The notes beneath the pieces are model-generated. The model made no database searches and was not told where the DNA came from. It saw only the letters and a program-made list of their open reading frames with translations. The translations under genes and the position numbers were made by a program. This document shows, piece by piece, positions 47,605-56,260 of a stretch of DNA of 64,000 bases. Positions within the stretch are counted from its first letter, which is position 1, and every line of letters starts with the position of its first letter. The stretch is from Bin80 sp965207565 (GTDB lineage Bacteria; Bacteroidota; Rhodothermia; Rhodothermales; Bin80), in contig CBDBMQ010000020.1 in the NCBI GenBank assembly GCA_965207565.1, positions 124,001 to 188,000 on the forward strand, read 5' to 3'.

Positions 47605-47737
47605 GGGACCGCCGCCCCTGTCATACAGAAAAAATCTTGCCCTTACTTTACCATCATCTTCGCCATTTTGGATCAGAAAATGTACCTCCCTATGACAATA
47701 ATAAAGGCAATTATTTCTACAATATCAAATCTTGATC

Positions 47738-48074
47738 AGGAAAAAGAAAGCTCAAACCAAACGAGCCGGTCGAAAAAATCTTGAGCTTTGCGAGTTTGAT
47801 GGAAAAACTTTCAAAGCTATATCGCTTGGTTGTGATTATGGAAATTAGCACAGACGCAATCCCCAGAGTCGTCATGATCAAGAAGATCTGTTCCTCTCAG
47901 AGGCGGGCATCCAAACTTCTGAACATCAACCTCTGTAGTCATCGGTGCACCAAGCCGATGGAAATTCCTCCCAGACAACCACCTCCGACGATTGCCAATT
48001 TTTCAAAAAAAAGACCCAACCCTCGAGGGAATATTGTGTCCTTAAGAAAACGAAGAGGGGGACGTCCAGATATA
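47738..48074 (+). mobile_element. Degenerate 3' fragment of an IS1634-type element
   Basis: Matches the last about 340 bp of the complete element (40593-40935). The translated pieces KKKAQTKRA, SFASLMEKLSKLYRLVVI, TDAIPRVVMIKKICSSQRRASKLLNIN correspond to the transposase C-terminus (SFAGLMDELSRLCRVMVI and so on), with a frameshift between the first two. It then continues through the 3' untranslated part to an end-like GAGGGGGACGTCCAG. The element body and left end are missing. It lies 134 bases upstream of the giant gene start. The flanks 47605-47737 and 48075-48256 hold no recognisable gene. Confidence 0.8.
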
Positions 48075-48256
48075 CGGTACAACAGACTGGATGCCAGATT
48101 TTAGGATAAATCCCAGTTCAATTCCTGTTCTGGAGAAATTGGCAACGAAAACCGTGTTTGGCCGATTCAGATGGCAAAGCGGGGTTCAGCGTCCCTGATC
48201 TTACCACCGGCATGCCGATGTATGAAAAACACTTCCCTGCTCCCCTCAGAGAGGAT

Positions 48257-49018
48257 TCATCCAGACTGCAACTGATGGGCAGCATGAATAATCTGTCCAA
48301 AAACTTCAGGTTTGAGGCTTGCTCCGCCAATCAGCCCACCGTCTACATCCTCCTGGCTCAGGAGCTCTTTCGCGTTCGCCGGCTTCATGCTGCCTCCATA
48401 AAGAATGTGCAGATTCTCGGCAATTTTTCTGCCAAACTGCTGGCGTACCAGTGTGCGGATAAACCCGTGCATGTCCTGAGCCTGCTCCGGAGTGGCCGTC
48501 TCGCCGGTGCCAATCGCCCAGACCGGCTCATAGGCAATCACGATTGAGGTTGACGATTGGATCTTCAGCCCTTCCAACGCATGCTTGACTTGGGTAGCCA
48601 CAACCTGCTGCTCTTTCCCAGCCCTCCGCTGATTCAACTGCTCCCCAACACAAATAATGGGGATCAGGCCGGCCTTAACGGCTTGTTTTACTTTGCTACT
48701 CACTCCGGCATCGGTCTCCCCGAAATGCTGTCGCCGCTCTGAGTGGCCAAGAATCACATAATGACATCCCACCGAGAGAAGCATCCGCGCAGAAACCTCA
48801 CCGGTATAGGCTCCCTGATCAGCCCAATACATGTTCTGTGCTCCCAAGCGTACCCGGCTGCCAGCCAGTGCTGCACCGACACCACCCAGGAAAGGGTTCG
48901 GAGGGCATACGGCAATTTTGACCGCTCCTGCATGGTTGCTTTCCTGAACAACCCCCTGTGCCAACTCTACTGCAGAGCTGGCATCTGTATTCATTTTCCA
49001 ATTTCCTGCGATAAGCAT
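48257..49018 (-). CDS. tpiA: Triosephosphate isomerase
   Basis: 253-residue cytosolic TIM-barrel enzyme interconverting DHAP and glyceraldehyde 3-phosphate. N-terminal AGNWKMNTDA with the catalytic Lys (residue 8), VILGHSERRQHFGE with the electrophilic His, IVIAYEPVWAIGTG with catalytic Glu and the loop-6 region, and phosphate-binding ILYGGSMKPANAKEL and DGGLIGGASLKPEVF. Length normal. It is the last gene of the wbaP-to-tpiA run, 5 bases after the thioredoxin-fold gene. Confidence 0.96.
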   Translation of the reverse strand: MLIAGNWKMNTDASSAVELAQGVVQESNHAGAVKIAVCPPNPFLGGVGAALAGSRVRLGAQNMYWADQGAYTGEVSARMLLSVGCHYVILGHSERRQHFGETDAGVSSKVKQAVKAGLIPIICVGEQLNQRRAGKEQQVVATQVKHALEGLKIQSSTSIVIAYEPVWAIGTGETATPEQAQDMHGFIRTLVRQQFGRKIAENLHILYGGSMKPANAKELLSQEDVDGGLIGGASLKPEVFGQIIHAAHQLQSG

Positions 49019-49023
49019 CTGAA

Positions 49024-50397
49024 TTACTGTTCCTGTTGTTCTAAAAGTCCCATCATATATTCATGGAGTGCTGCCATGGTGCCTCCGACATACTTGTCCA
49101 CAAGATTCCCCTCCGGGTCAATAAGATAGCGTGTTGGAAGAACATTGATATTGTACGTCTGTGCAACCTCCTGCCCCCCGTACACATGGCGTCCAGGGAC
49201 ATCCCGTTCTTCAAAAAACGCTTCATTCACCAGTGTATCGGGTTGCATGGAGATGGACACCACCTCGATCTGATCGGCCCCTAAAACCTCAATCATATCA
49301 TTGCGACCAGGCAACTCCCGCTGATACAAATCATCCTCTGGGCGATAGAACTCCAGAACCACATGCCTGCCTCTCAAATCCTGTAACCTTAAGGAGTCTC
49401 CGTTGGCCTCTCGAACCGCAAATGCAGGCGCTTCCATTCCGGGGAGCAGGTTCTGTACTTCGTACGCGGCCCGCTCCGCCCATATGGCCCACTGCGTATC
49501 TTCAAAGTCATCCTGCATGGTCTCGGTTACTGAAAGTGCGGCATCGAACTCCATACTGTCTATGTGGGCAAGCACACGCTCGGATGCAATCTCGGCCCGC
49601 TGGAGTTCGGTTTCCGCTCGCTCCGCCAGATCATCCAGGAGTGCCAATGCAGCCGACTGACCACCCAAGCGAGCCTTTGCCTGCCTGGCCGCCCGGGCCG
49701 CATCGCCGTAGCGCCCATTTGAAGGAGGTAACTGCTGCATCCGGACAACCGCAACAGAATCCTCCCAGCCTGTTCCCATCAGGATTGACTCCGCAGCAGC
49801 GATCTCGGCTCCCATAGAGTTTGGGAATGTCTGCTGCAGATTCCATAGAATCATCGTCGTTTGTGAAACGCGGGCACGCACCTCTTCCTCATCGTACACC
49901 TGCGACTGTACAAGCTCAACCAACGCCTGTTCATGCTGTGTACGGATATTTTGATACGCTTGCAGAGATGCATTCTCTGGAGATCGGACACGCATGCTCC
50001 GTCCACGTAAGGGAAACGCCGCCACCAATGAAGCGGAGTCTCCTTCTGCGATCGCCATTTGACCGGATACCTGGATTTGCCCCAACCGACTGATAATCAA
50101 TCGGTATACCCCGCGCCGCGGAGCATTCACCTGCATGGAAAAGGAACCAATGCTGTCGGTGACCGCGTAGCCAAGCGTATCCGGTTCACCTGCATTGTCT
50201 CCTGCCACAAGAACCTCGAACCCACGATAATCCGTGGACGGATCAATCTCTGCGCGAATGCTCAGCATGCCCTCGAACGAGCTCTGCACCTGCTGTGGGC
50301 TTTGGCTTTGCTCGGCTTGGGCGCACGCCAACCCAGGCACCGTAATGAGTGCACAGTACAATACTGCCTGTTTTGCTCGGATAAATGATCGTTTCAT
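49024..50397 (-). CDS. Exported thioredoxin-fold (TlpA-like) protein lacking the CxxC
   Basis: 457 residues with a signal peptide (AVLYCALITVPGLACAQA). The middle is an N-terminal beta-rich domain (YRGFEVLVAGDNAGEPDT, VYRLIISRLGQIQVSGQM) followed by a helical region. The C-terminal third is a TlpA/AhpC-type thioredoxin fold: MEAPAFAVREANGDSLRLQD, LRGRHVVLEFYRPEDDLYQR, and NINVLPTRYLIDPEGNLVDK with the cis-Pro. Where TlpA has W-C-x-x-C the sequence reads YRPEDDLYQ, so it cannot act as a dithiol oxidoreductase. It resembles DUF4369-plus-thioredoxin proteins of Bacteroidota. Overlaps gatB by 4 bases. Confidence 0.75.
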   Translation of the reverse strand: MKRSFIRAKQAVLYCALITVPGLACAQAEQSQSPQQVQSSFEGMLSIRAEIDPSTDYRGFEVLVAGDNAGEPDTLGYAVTDSIGSFSMQVNAPRRGVYRLIISRLGQIQVSGQMAIAEGDSASLVAAFPLRGRSMRVRSPENASLQAYQNIRTQHEQALVELVQSQVYDEEEVRARVSQTTMILWNLQQTFPNSMGAEIAAAESILMGTGWEDSVAVVRMQQLPPSNGRYGDAARAARQAKARLGGQSAALALLDDLAERAETELQRAEIASERVLAHIDSMEFDAALSVTETMQDDFEDTQWAIWAERAAYEVQNLLPGMEAPAFAVREANGDSLRLQDLRGRHVVLEFYRPEDDLYQRELPGRNDMIEVLGADQIEVVSISMQPDTLVNEAFFEERDVPGRHVYGGQEVAQTYNINVLPTRYLIDPEGNLVDKYVGGTMAALHEYMMGLLEQQEQ

Positions 50398-51875
50398 GAT
50401 CTGCGACGGATTAATTCTTCTCTCACTAAGGTATGAACAAGCTTCGGATCCGGCGCTCCATCAAATCGGCGCATGACCTGTCCGATAAAGAACCCGATGA
50501 TCGTTTCCTTGCCTCGCAAATACAATGCGACCTGCTTTGGGTTTTCCTGCAAAACCAGATCTACAACAGGCTGCAAAGCGCTGCGATCCGAAACCTGAAT
50601 CAGGTTCCGTTCTCTGGCAATCTCTTCCGGCGGGCGATCATCTGTGATCATCGCCTCAAACAGCGACTGTGCAGCACTGGAGCCAATCGTGGCGTCCATC
50701 CGCAAATGGACCAGCTTTGCCAAGCGCTCGGGTTGAATCGGAAAATCCACCATGCGAACATCTTTTTCCTTGCAAGTTCTGAGCACATCCCCCATAATAA
50801 AATTCGAGAGTGCCTTCGCCTGATCAGGAAGCGAATGATCGGATTCAGAGGACTGGATCGCTTCCAGAGCCTGCTCAAAATAATCAGCAACCGGTCGCTC
50901 GTCGGTCAGAACCTGTGCATCGTATTCCGGTAACTGCAATGTTTGAACGTAGTCGCGATAGCGCTCACCAGGAAGCCGTGGCATCTCTTCTTTGATGGCT
51001 GCCTTGGCAGTTTCCGTCACCAGAACGGGAGGCAAATCGGGATCTGGAAAATAGCGATAGTCGTGCGCCTCTTCCTTCGACCGCATGGGGAAGGTCTCCG
51101 CAGATGCATCATCCCACAGGCGGGTTTCGTGGGTCACGCTCTCTCCACGCCCCAAGAGAGTGACCTGCCGCTGAACTTCATAATCAATGGCCCGCTCCAC
51201 ATGACGAAACGAGTTCATGTTCTTGATCTCCGTCTTTGTGCCGAGCGCCTGGTCTCCTTTTGGACGAACAGACACATTCGCATCACAACGCAGCGAACCT
51301 TCTTCCATATTTCCGTCGCTGATCTCAAGGTATCGAACCAACTGACGGATTTTTTGCATGTACAGGTTTGCCTCGGCGCCGGATCGCAAATCAGGCTCGG
51401 AAACGATTTCCAGAAGTGGTACTCCACAACGATTATAATCAAGAAGCGTATGAACCGGATCCTGATCATGCAGCGACTTGCCTGCATCTTCTTCAATATG
51501 GATCCGCGTAATTCCAATTCGCCGGCCCGCTTCAATGTCGAGATACCCTGCCACGCAGATTGGTTGTTCAAATTGCGATATCTGATAGCCTTTGGGAAGA
51601 TCCGGGTAGAAGTAGTGCTTTCGTGCCAGAATACTTCGCTCGGAAATCTCACAGTTCATGGCCAGGCCCAATCGCACTGCATACGCAATCACCTTGGCAT
51701 TGAGAACCGGCAGGGTCCCCGGCAGGCCCAGACTCACAGGATCAACATGTTGATTGGGAGCGGCCCCGAATTCGGCAGAATCAGGACTGAACGCCTTGGA
51801 GGCGGTCAGTAGCTGGCAGTGAACCTCAAGACCGATGACAGACTCGTACACCATGGTGACGCTTACCCCATCCAT
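50394..51875 (-). CDS. gatB: Asp-tRNA(Asn)/Glu-tRNA(Gln) amidotransferase subunit B
   Basis: 493 residues, subunit of GatCAB, which converts Glu-tRNA(Gln) and Asp-tRNA(Asn) to the amides. Motifs: VIGLEVHCQLLTASKAFSP, the LGLPGTLPVLN loop, KHYFYPDLPKGYQISQF, RIHIEEDAGKSLHD, YNRCGVPLLEIVSEPD, EEGSLRCDANVSVRP and TEIKNMNSFRHVERAI. The C-terminal YqeY-like tail (IIGFFIGQVMRRFDGAPDP) is present. A start at 51854 (MVYESVIGLE) is also plausible and closer to the family N-terminus. gatA and gatC are not in the window. Confidence 0.95.
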   Translation of the reverse strand: MDGVSVTMVYESVIGLEVHCQLLTASKAFSPDSAEFGAAPNQHVDPVSLGLPGTLPVLNAKVIAYAVRLGLAMNCEISERSILARKHYFYPDLPKGYQISQFEQPICVAGYLDIEAGRRIGITRIHIEEDAGKSLHDQDPVHTLLDYNRCGVPLLEIVSEPDLRSGAEANLYMQKIRQLVRYLEISDGNMEEGSLRCDANVSVRPKGDQALGTKTEIKNMNSFRHVERAIDYEVQRQVTLLGRGESVTHETRLWDDASAETFPMRSKEEAHDYRYFPDPDLPPVLVTETAKAAIKEEMPRLPGERYRDYVQTLQLPEYDAQVLTDERPVADYFEQALEAIQSSESDHSLPDQAKALSNFIMGDVLRTCKEKDVRMVDFPIQPERLAKLVHLRMDATIGSSAAQSLFEAMITDDRPPEEIARERNLIQVSDRSALQPVVDLVLQENPKQVALYLRGKETIIGFFIGQVMRRFDGAPDPKLVHTLVREELIRRRS

Positions 51876-51922
51876 ACGATTTATTGGAGGATGATCTATT
51901 GATGAGTTCCCGATGATTACAA

Positions 51923-52378
51923 TTATGCAAACCCGTCAAGGATTTCCTTGCCGTGAATTCTGTTTTTCGGGCGCTTGAAAATTTTAACAATCTTGCCGGA
52001 CTCATTGATCAGGAATGTCGTTCGCTTCACGCCTAAAAAGGTTTTTCCATACAGCTTCTTTTCTCCCCACACCCCATATGTGGCCATGATCTCTTTTTCT
52101 GTATCTGCCACAAGAGGAAATAGCAGATCGTACCTCGCAGTGAATTTTCGATGAGACTTGACACTGTCGCCAGAAACGCCAATGACCACGATACCCGCCT
52201 CTTGAATCGCTTCCCAATAATCCCGAATACTACACGCCTCCATTATACATCCGGGGGTGTCATCCTTGGGATAAAAGTACAAGGCGATCCGGCGACCGGC
52301 AAAATCACTGAGCTGAAGCTCTCCCCCATCCCCTGATCGTCCTGTAAAGTCTGGCGCCTGATCCCCTACTTGTAACAT
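51923..52378 (-). CDS. bcp: Thiol peroxidase, Bcp/PrxQ-type peroxiredoxin
   Basis: 151-residue cytosolic peroxiredoxin reducing hydrogen peroxide and organic hydroperoxides. MLQVGDQAPDFTG at the start, then ALYFYPKDDTPGCIMEACSI with the peroxidatic Cys (residue 43) and a second Cys five residues later (48), the usual Bcp resolving position, and an Arg in KRTTFLINESGKI. Length typical. It lies 47 bases upstream of gatB and 121 bases downstream of the E1 gene, same strand. Confidence 0.94.
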   Translation of the reverse strand: MLQVGDQAPDFTGRSGDGGELQLSDFAGRRIALYFYPKDDTPGCIMEACSIRDYWEAIQEAGIVVIGVSGDSVKSHRKFTARYDLLFPLVADTEKEIMATYGVWGEKKLYGKTFLGVKRTTFLINESGKIVKIFKRPKNRIHGKEILDGFA

Positions 52379-52499
52379 CGAGTTTTGAGTTCAGTGACCC
52401 AGTTATAAGCGAATACATGCATCCTGCTCCCGCACACAAAAGTCATGGAATGACTGATCCAACTCCTCACGCCCTGTCCTGATCGCAATAGATCCCCGA

Positions 52500-54482
52500 T
52501 TAATACGTCAGGAGACGCTCAAGCGCTTCCTTGAACCGTGCATGGGCGGAAAAAATTTCCGTTTCCAGATTGATCGAAAAAGGCACCGATGTATCCAGGC
52601 TGGCCACCCGCACCGGCGGTGCATCCAGATATTCAAACCCTTCCTCCGTAATCCGTGCAGCAATCTCACCGCCGAAGCCGCCCGTCATGGTCGCCTCATG
52701 TAAAACCAGAAGGCGTCCCGTCTTTTTCAGGGATTGCAGGACCATATCCTGATCCCAAGGCACCAGCGTACGCAAATCAATCACCTCAATGGAAACCCCC
52801 TTTTGCTGTTGCAGATGCGCTTCCTCCAGGGCCCACTGCACACAGAGTCCGTACGTAACAATCGTAGCATCCTCACCAGAGTGCAGGCAGGCCGCTTTGC
52901 CCAAGGGGATGTCAAACGCGGTATTTGGCACCAATCCACGCTGGTTGCGATAGAGATACTTATGTTCAAAGTACAGGACCGGATTCGGATCCGCGATGGA
53001 GGCAAGAAGCAGTCCTTTTGCATCATAGGGGGTGGATGGGACCACCACTTTCAGTCCTGGAACATGACAAAACCAGGCTTCCTTGGACTGTGAATGAAAG
53101 GGGCCGGCACCGATATGCCCCCCAAACGGGGCGCGTATGGTCACATTCACCGGCGCATTCCATCGGTAATGGGTCGTAGCCAGATTATTCACAATCTGAT
53201 TAAACCCACAGGAGATAAAGTCGGCATACTGCATTTCTATGATGGGACGAAGACCCTCCAGGGCCAACCCCAAAGCCGCTCCCAGTACCCCACTTTCTAT
53301 GATCGGCGTATTGCGCACACGCGCAGGCCCGAACTGTTCCAAAAGCCCTGCTGAAGCTTTGAATACCCCTCCATACTCCGCCACATCCTGTCCCATCAGC
53401 AGGACGCGTTCATTATCTTCCATGGCCTGTCGCATCGCTTCACAGACTGCATCAACAAAGCGAAGTTCGGACTGCTCACCCCCAGGCTGCCGCAGCGGCG
53501 CGCTTCCAATCGCATACACCGCACTTTTTTCCCTGGAAGGGGTGCTTTCCATCAGGGGCTGCACCAGTGCATACTCGGATGCCGCCTCCACCGACTCGGA
53601 TATTTCATCCCGCATCCGCTGTACTTCCTCGGCAGAAACGACCTTCTTTTCGATCAACTGAGTTGTGTATTGATCCACCGGATCCTTCGCCGCCCACTTC
53701 TCAATCAACGCCTTGGGCACGTACTTGACCCCCGAAGCCTCCTCGTGCCCGCGGCGACGGAACGTCTTCATTTCAAGAAGCGTGGGCCCTTTGCCTTCCC
53801 GTGCATGTGCTGCGGCACTACGAACCGCAGTGACAACACTCAGCACATCGTTGCCATCAATGGATACTCCCGGAAACCCATAGCCAGGTGCTGCATCGAT
53901 CAGGTTGGCGATGGGCAGCGCTTCTTCGGTTGGTGTTGAGAGACCGTATCCATTATTCTCAATTACAAACAATACGGGCAAATTCCAGACACCCGCCAGG
54001 CTGCAGGCTTCATGAAAATCCCCCTCTCTCGTGGCACCATCTCCGCAAAAAACAACAGCAACATCGTTCGTGCCTTTGAGCTGGGCCGCTTGCGCAATCC
54101 CGCAGGCAACCGGCAACATGGCACCCAAATGAGAGATCATCCCCACGATACGCTTTTGCGGCAGCCCAAAGTGAAAAGTCCGGTCCCGCCCCATGGTATA
54201 GCCCCCGGCTTTCCCCATGATCTGACAGAACAGTGGCCGTAGCGGCACCTCTCGCGTAGTCCACACCCCCAAATTCCGGTGCAATGGCAGAATCACATCG
54301 GTTTCCTGGAGTGCCCAGGTACAACCGACTGCAATGGCTTCCTGACCATAACCGCTGAACCATTTTGATATACGGTTGTGGCGGATGAGCCGGAGCATGT
54401 GCTCCTCAATGATACGCGGAACCAGGAGTGCGCAGAGCAGCTCACGAAGCTCGCTGTGGGGGAACTGTCTGATCTTACTCAA
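52500..54482 (-). CDS. 2-oxoacid dehydrogenase E1, alpha and beta subunits fused
   Basis: 660-residue thiamine-diphosphate enzyme of the branched-chain (2-oxoisovalerate) or pyruvate dehydrogenase type. The alpha half (about 1-320) has the TPP motif VVFCGDGATREGDFHEACSL ... VIENNGYGLSTPTEE and the KTFRRRGHEEASG phosphorylation-loop-like stretch. The beta half (about 335-660) begins LRFVDAVCEAMRQAMEDNER and shows LMGQDVAEYGGVFKASAGL, RVRNTPIIESGVLGAALGLA, MQYADFISCGFNQIVN and VIDLRTLVPWDQ. The fusion into one chain is seen in several Bacteroidota. E2 and E3 are not nearby. It overlaps the wbaP-like gene by 4 bases. The substrate is undecided. Confidence 0.92.
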   Translation of the reverse strand: MSKIRQFPHSELRELLCALLVPRIIEEHMLRLIRHNRISKWFSGYGQEAIAVGCTWALQETDVILPLHRNLGVWTTREVPLRPLFCQIMGKAGGYTMGRDRTFHFGLPQKRIVGMISHLGAMLPVACGIAQAAQLKGTNDVAVVFCGDGATREGDFHEACSLAGVWNLPVLFVIENNGYGLSTPTEEALPIANLIDAAPGYGFPGVSIDGNDVLSVVTAVRSAAAHAREGKGPTLLEMKTFRRRGHEEASGVKYVPKALIEKWAAKDPVDQYTTQLIEKKVVSAEEVQRMRDEISESVEAASEYALVQPLMESTPSREKSAVYAIGSAPLRQPGGEQSELRFVDAVCEAMRQAMEDNERVLLMGQDVAEYGGVFKASAGLLEQFGPARVRNTPIIESGVLGAALGLALEGLRPIIEMQYADFISCGFNQIVNNLATTHYRWNAPVNVTIRAPFGGHIGAGPFHSQSKEAWFCHVPGLKVVVPSTPYDAKGLLLASIADPNPVLYFEHKYLYRNQRGLVPNTAFDIPLGKAACLHSGEDATIVTYGLCVQWALEEAHLQQQKGVSIEVIDLRTLVPWDQDMVLQSLKKTGRLLVLHEATMTGGFGGEIAARITEEGFEYLDAPPVRVASLDTSVPFSINLETEIFSAHARFKEALERLLTY

Positions 54483-55897
54483 TGACCGCCTCCGGATACT
54501 ACGGCCCGCAGAGTTCGGAACAGAATTTTCAAATCCATTCGCAAGCTCATATTTTCAATGTAATACAGGTCAAATTTTACCTTTTGCTGTACATCTTCAA
54601 GGGAGCGGTCATAATGCCACATCACTTGGGCCCAACCGGTGATTCCGGGTTTGACGCGATGGCGCCGGTTATAGAGTGGCACTTTACCGATCAACTTCTC
54701 TACGAAGTACGGGCGCTCCGGGCGAGGCCCGACCAGGCTCATGTCACCGCGCAGCACATTCCATAACTGTGGGATTTCATCCAAGCGGGTCTTGCGCAGC
54801 CAGCGTCCGACCGACGTATAGCGTGTATCATCTTTGGAGGCCCACACCGGTCCTGTTTCCGCCTCCGCATCGACCCGCATCGTTCTGAACTTGTACATGG
54901 TAAAAACACGCCCTTTTTTTCCTACACGTTTCTGTCTGTAAATTGCCCCTCCCTTCGATGTCATCTTCACGGCAATGGTGAGCCCGATCCAGAGCGGCAT
55001 CCCCACAACCAGAACGATCAGTGCGACAATCAGATCAATCAACCGCTTCGTATACTGCTCCCAGGCAGGCATTGGAGTCGCCAATACCTCAATGAGGGGT
55101 AAGCCATAAATGTGTTCCGTCCGCGCCATACCACCGATTACGGAGTAAAAATCCGGGACGATTTTGAGAGCCACACTCTTCCCGTCACATAGTCGCAGAA
55201 CCTCTGCAAGCTCCTTATGATCCTGGGATCCCAATGCGATCAGCACATCCCGAACCTGCAGCTCATCAATCATGTCGGGGAGTCGCTCAATGGCATGCAC
55301 CGTCTCTCCATCTTCTGTTTCGGATCCATTGAAGGTTCCATCACCTTGTTGGCCTAGCCGCACTGCCCCGACGATCTGCAGGCCTGCAGCTGGGTACTTG
55401 GCCACATCCCGATATAACCGCTCGACCTGATCCCGCCACCCGACCACTAGTGCACGATGCGTCCCATACCCCCGCAGGATCAGTGCCTTTTGCACCGAGC
55501 GGACAAGAATCCGTCCAGATGCAACCGTCCCCAGTACAGAAGTCCAGTAGATTGCAAATGTAAAGAAACTCCCTCCCGTTTCCAGGGTCTCAATGAAGAT
55601 GCTGAAGACAAGAATCAGGACTCCGACCGTAATCACTTTTGCCAATGACACGATTTCGTCAATCCGACTGGCCGCGTGCCGTTCGCGGTACATCCCAGCG
55701 AACAGGAGCATAATAATCCAAAAGATTGCGAGGCCCAACGAGGCGTACAAGGGGTAGATTATCTGCCCTTCGGAGCCCTCAAAGCCAAGAATACCAAAAC
55801 TGTCTGGAAACCTGATCCGTAAGAAGAGAATACAGGAGGCTACGGTGGCAACGATATCCGTAATGAGCAAAGCGATAAATTCAAGCCTGCGGGACAT
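54479..55897 (-). CDS. Undecaprenyl-phosphate sugar phosphotransferase (WbaP/WcaJ-like)
   Basis: 472-residue polyisoprenyl-phosphate hexose-1-phosphate transferase that starts capsule or exopolysaccharide repeat units on the inner membrane. Four or five N-terminal helices are followed by a CoA-binding-like domain (YGTHRALVVGWRDQVERLY), one more membrane segment (LIDLIVALIVLVVGMPLWIG) and the catalytic bacterial sugar transferase domain: YRQKRVGKKGRVFTMYKFRT, RWLRKTRLDEIPQLWNVLRG, DMSLVGPRPERPYFVEKL, YNRRHRVKPGITGWAQV. Length fits. The capsule-associated wzi gene diverges from it across 363 bases, supporting a surface polysaccharide role. Confidence 0.93.
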   Translation of the reverse strand: MSRRLEFIALLITDIVATVASCILFLRIRFPDSFGILGFEGSEGQIIYPLYASLGLAIFWIIMLLFAGMYRERHAASRIDEIVSLAKVITVGVLILVFSIFIETLETGGSFFTFAIYWTSVLGTVASGRILVRSVQKALILRGYGTHRALVVGWRDQVERLYRDVAKYPAAGLQIVGAVRLGQQGDGTFNGSETEDGETVHAIERLPDMIDELQVRDVLIALGSQDHKELAEVLRLCDGKSVALKIVPDFYSVIGGMARTEHIYGLPLIEVLATPMPAWEQYTKRLIDLIVALIVLVVGMPLWIGLTIAVKMTSKGGAIYRQKRVGKKGRVFTMYKFRTMRVDAEAETGPVWASKDDTRYTSVGRWLRKTRLDEIPQLWNVLRGDMSLVGPRPERPYFVEKLIGKVPLYNRRHRVKPGITGWAQVMWHYDRSLEDVQQKVKFDLYYIENMSLRMDLKILFRTLRAVVSGGGH

Positions 55898-56260
55898 CTA
55901 TCAAACGGCTTTGTGCACACTTATACATGAATACTCCACCTCCCGTGCCCATACAACCCATGCTTCCATGGAACAACCCGGATCATCAAAAACCATGAAT
56001 ACAGACATGGACACAATATAACTTTAGTGCTTAGTTTGGAATATCTGGATTGATTTGACCGCGAAATAGCACTTCAAACCCCTGTCTCAGTACTTCTGGA
56101 AGTCACAATAAGCTAATGAATTGATGTATAAACCTTGCACCATCACGAATCTCCACCTGTTGTACGCAGAGAACGACCTGACTGTCCTTTATCCTGATTC
56201 AAGATTATGCTCCAGGCTCTGGTCAGTTCATCTACTGGATAAGGGCTGCTAAGACAGAGG
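55898..56260. promoter_or_regulatory. Divergent intergenic region between wbaP-like and wzi-like genes
   Basis: 363 bases without a supported gene; it must contain promoters for both directions. AT-rich stretches lie at about 56015-56045 and 56110-56130. I see no confident -35/-10, riboswitch or terminator. The plus-strand gene has a GACAGAGG ribosome-site-like sequence just before 56261. Confidence 0.4.
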
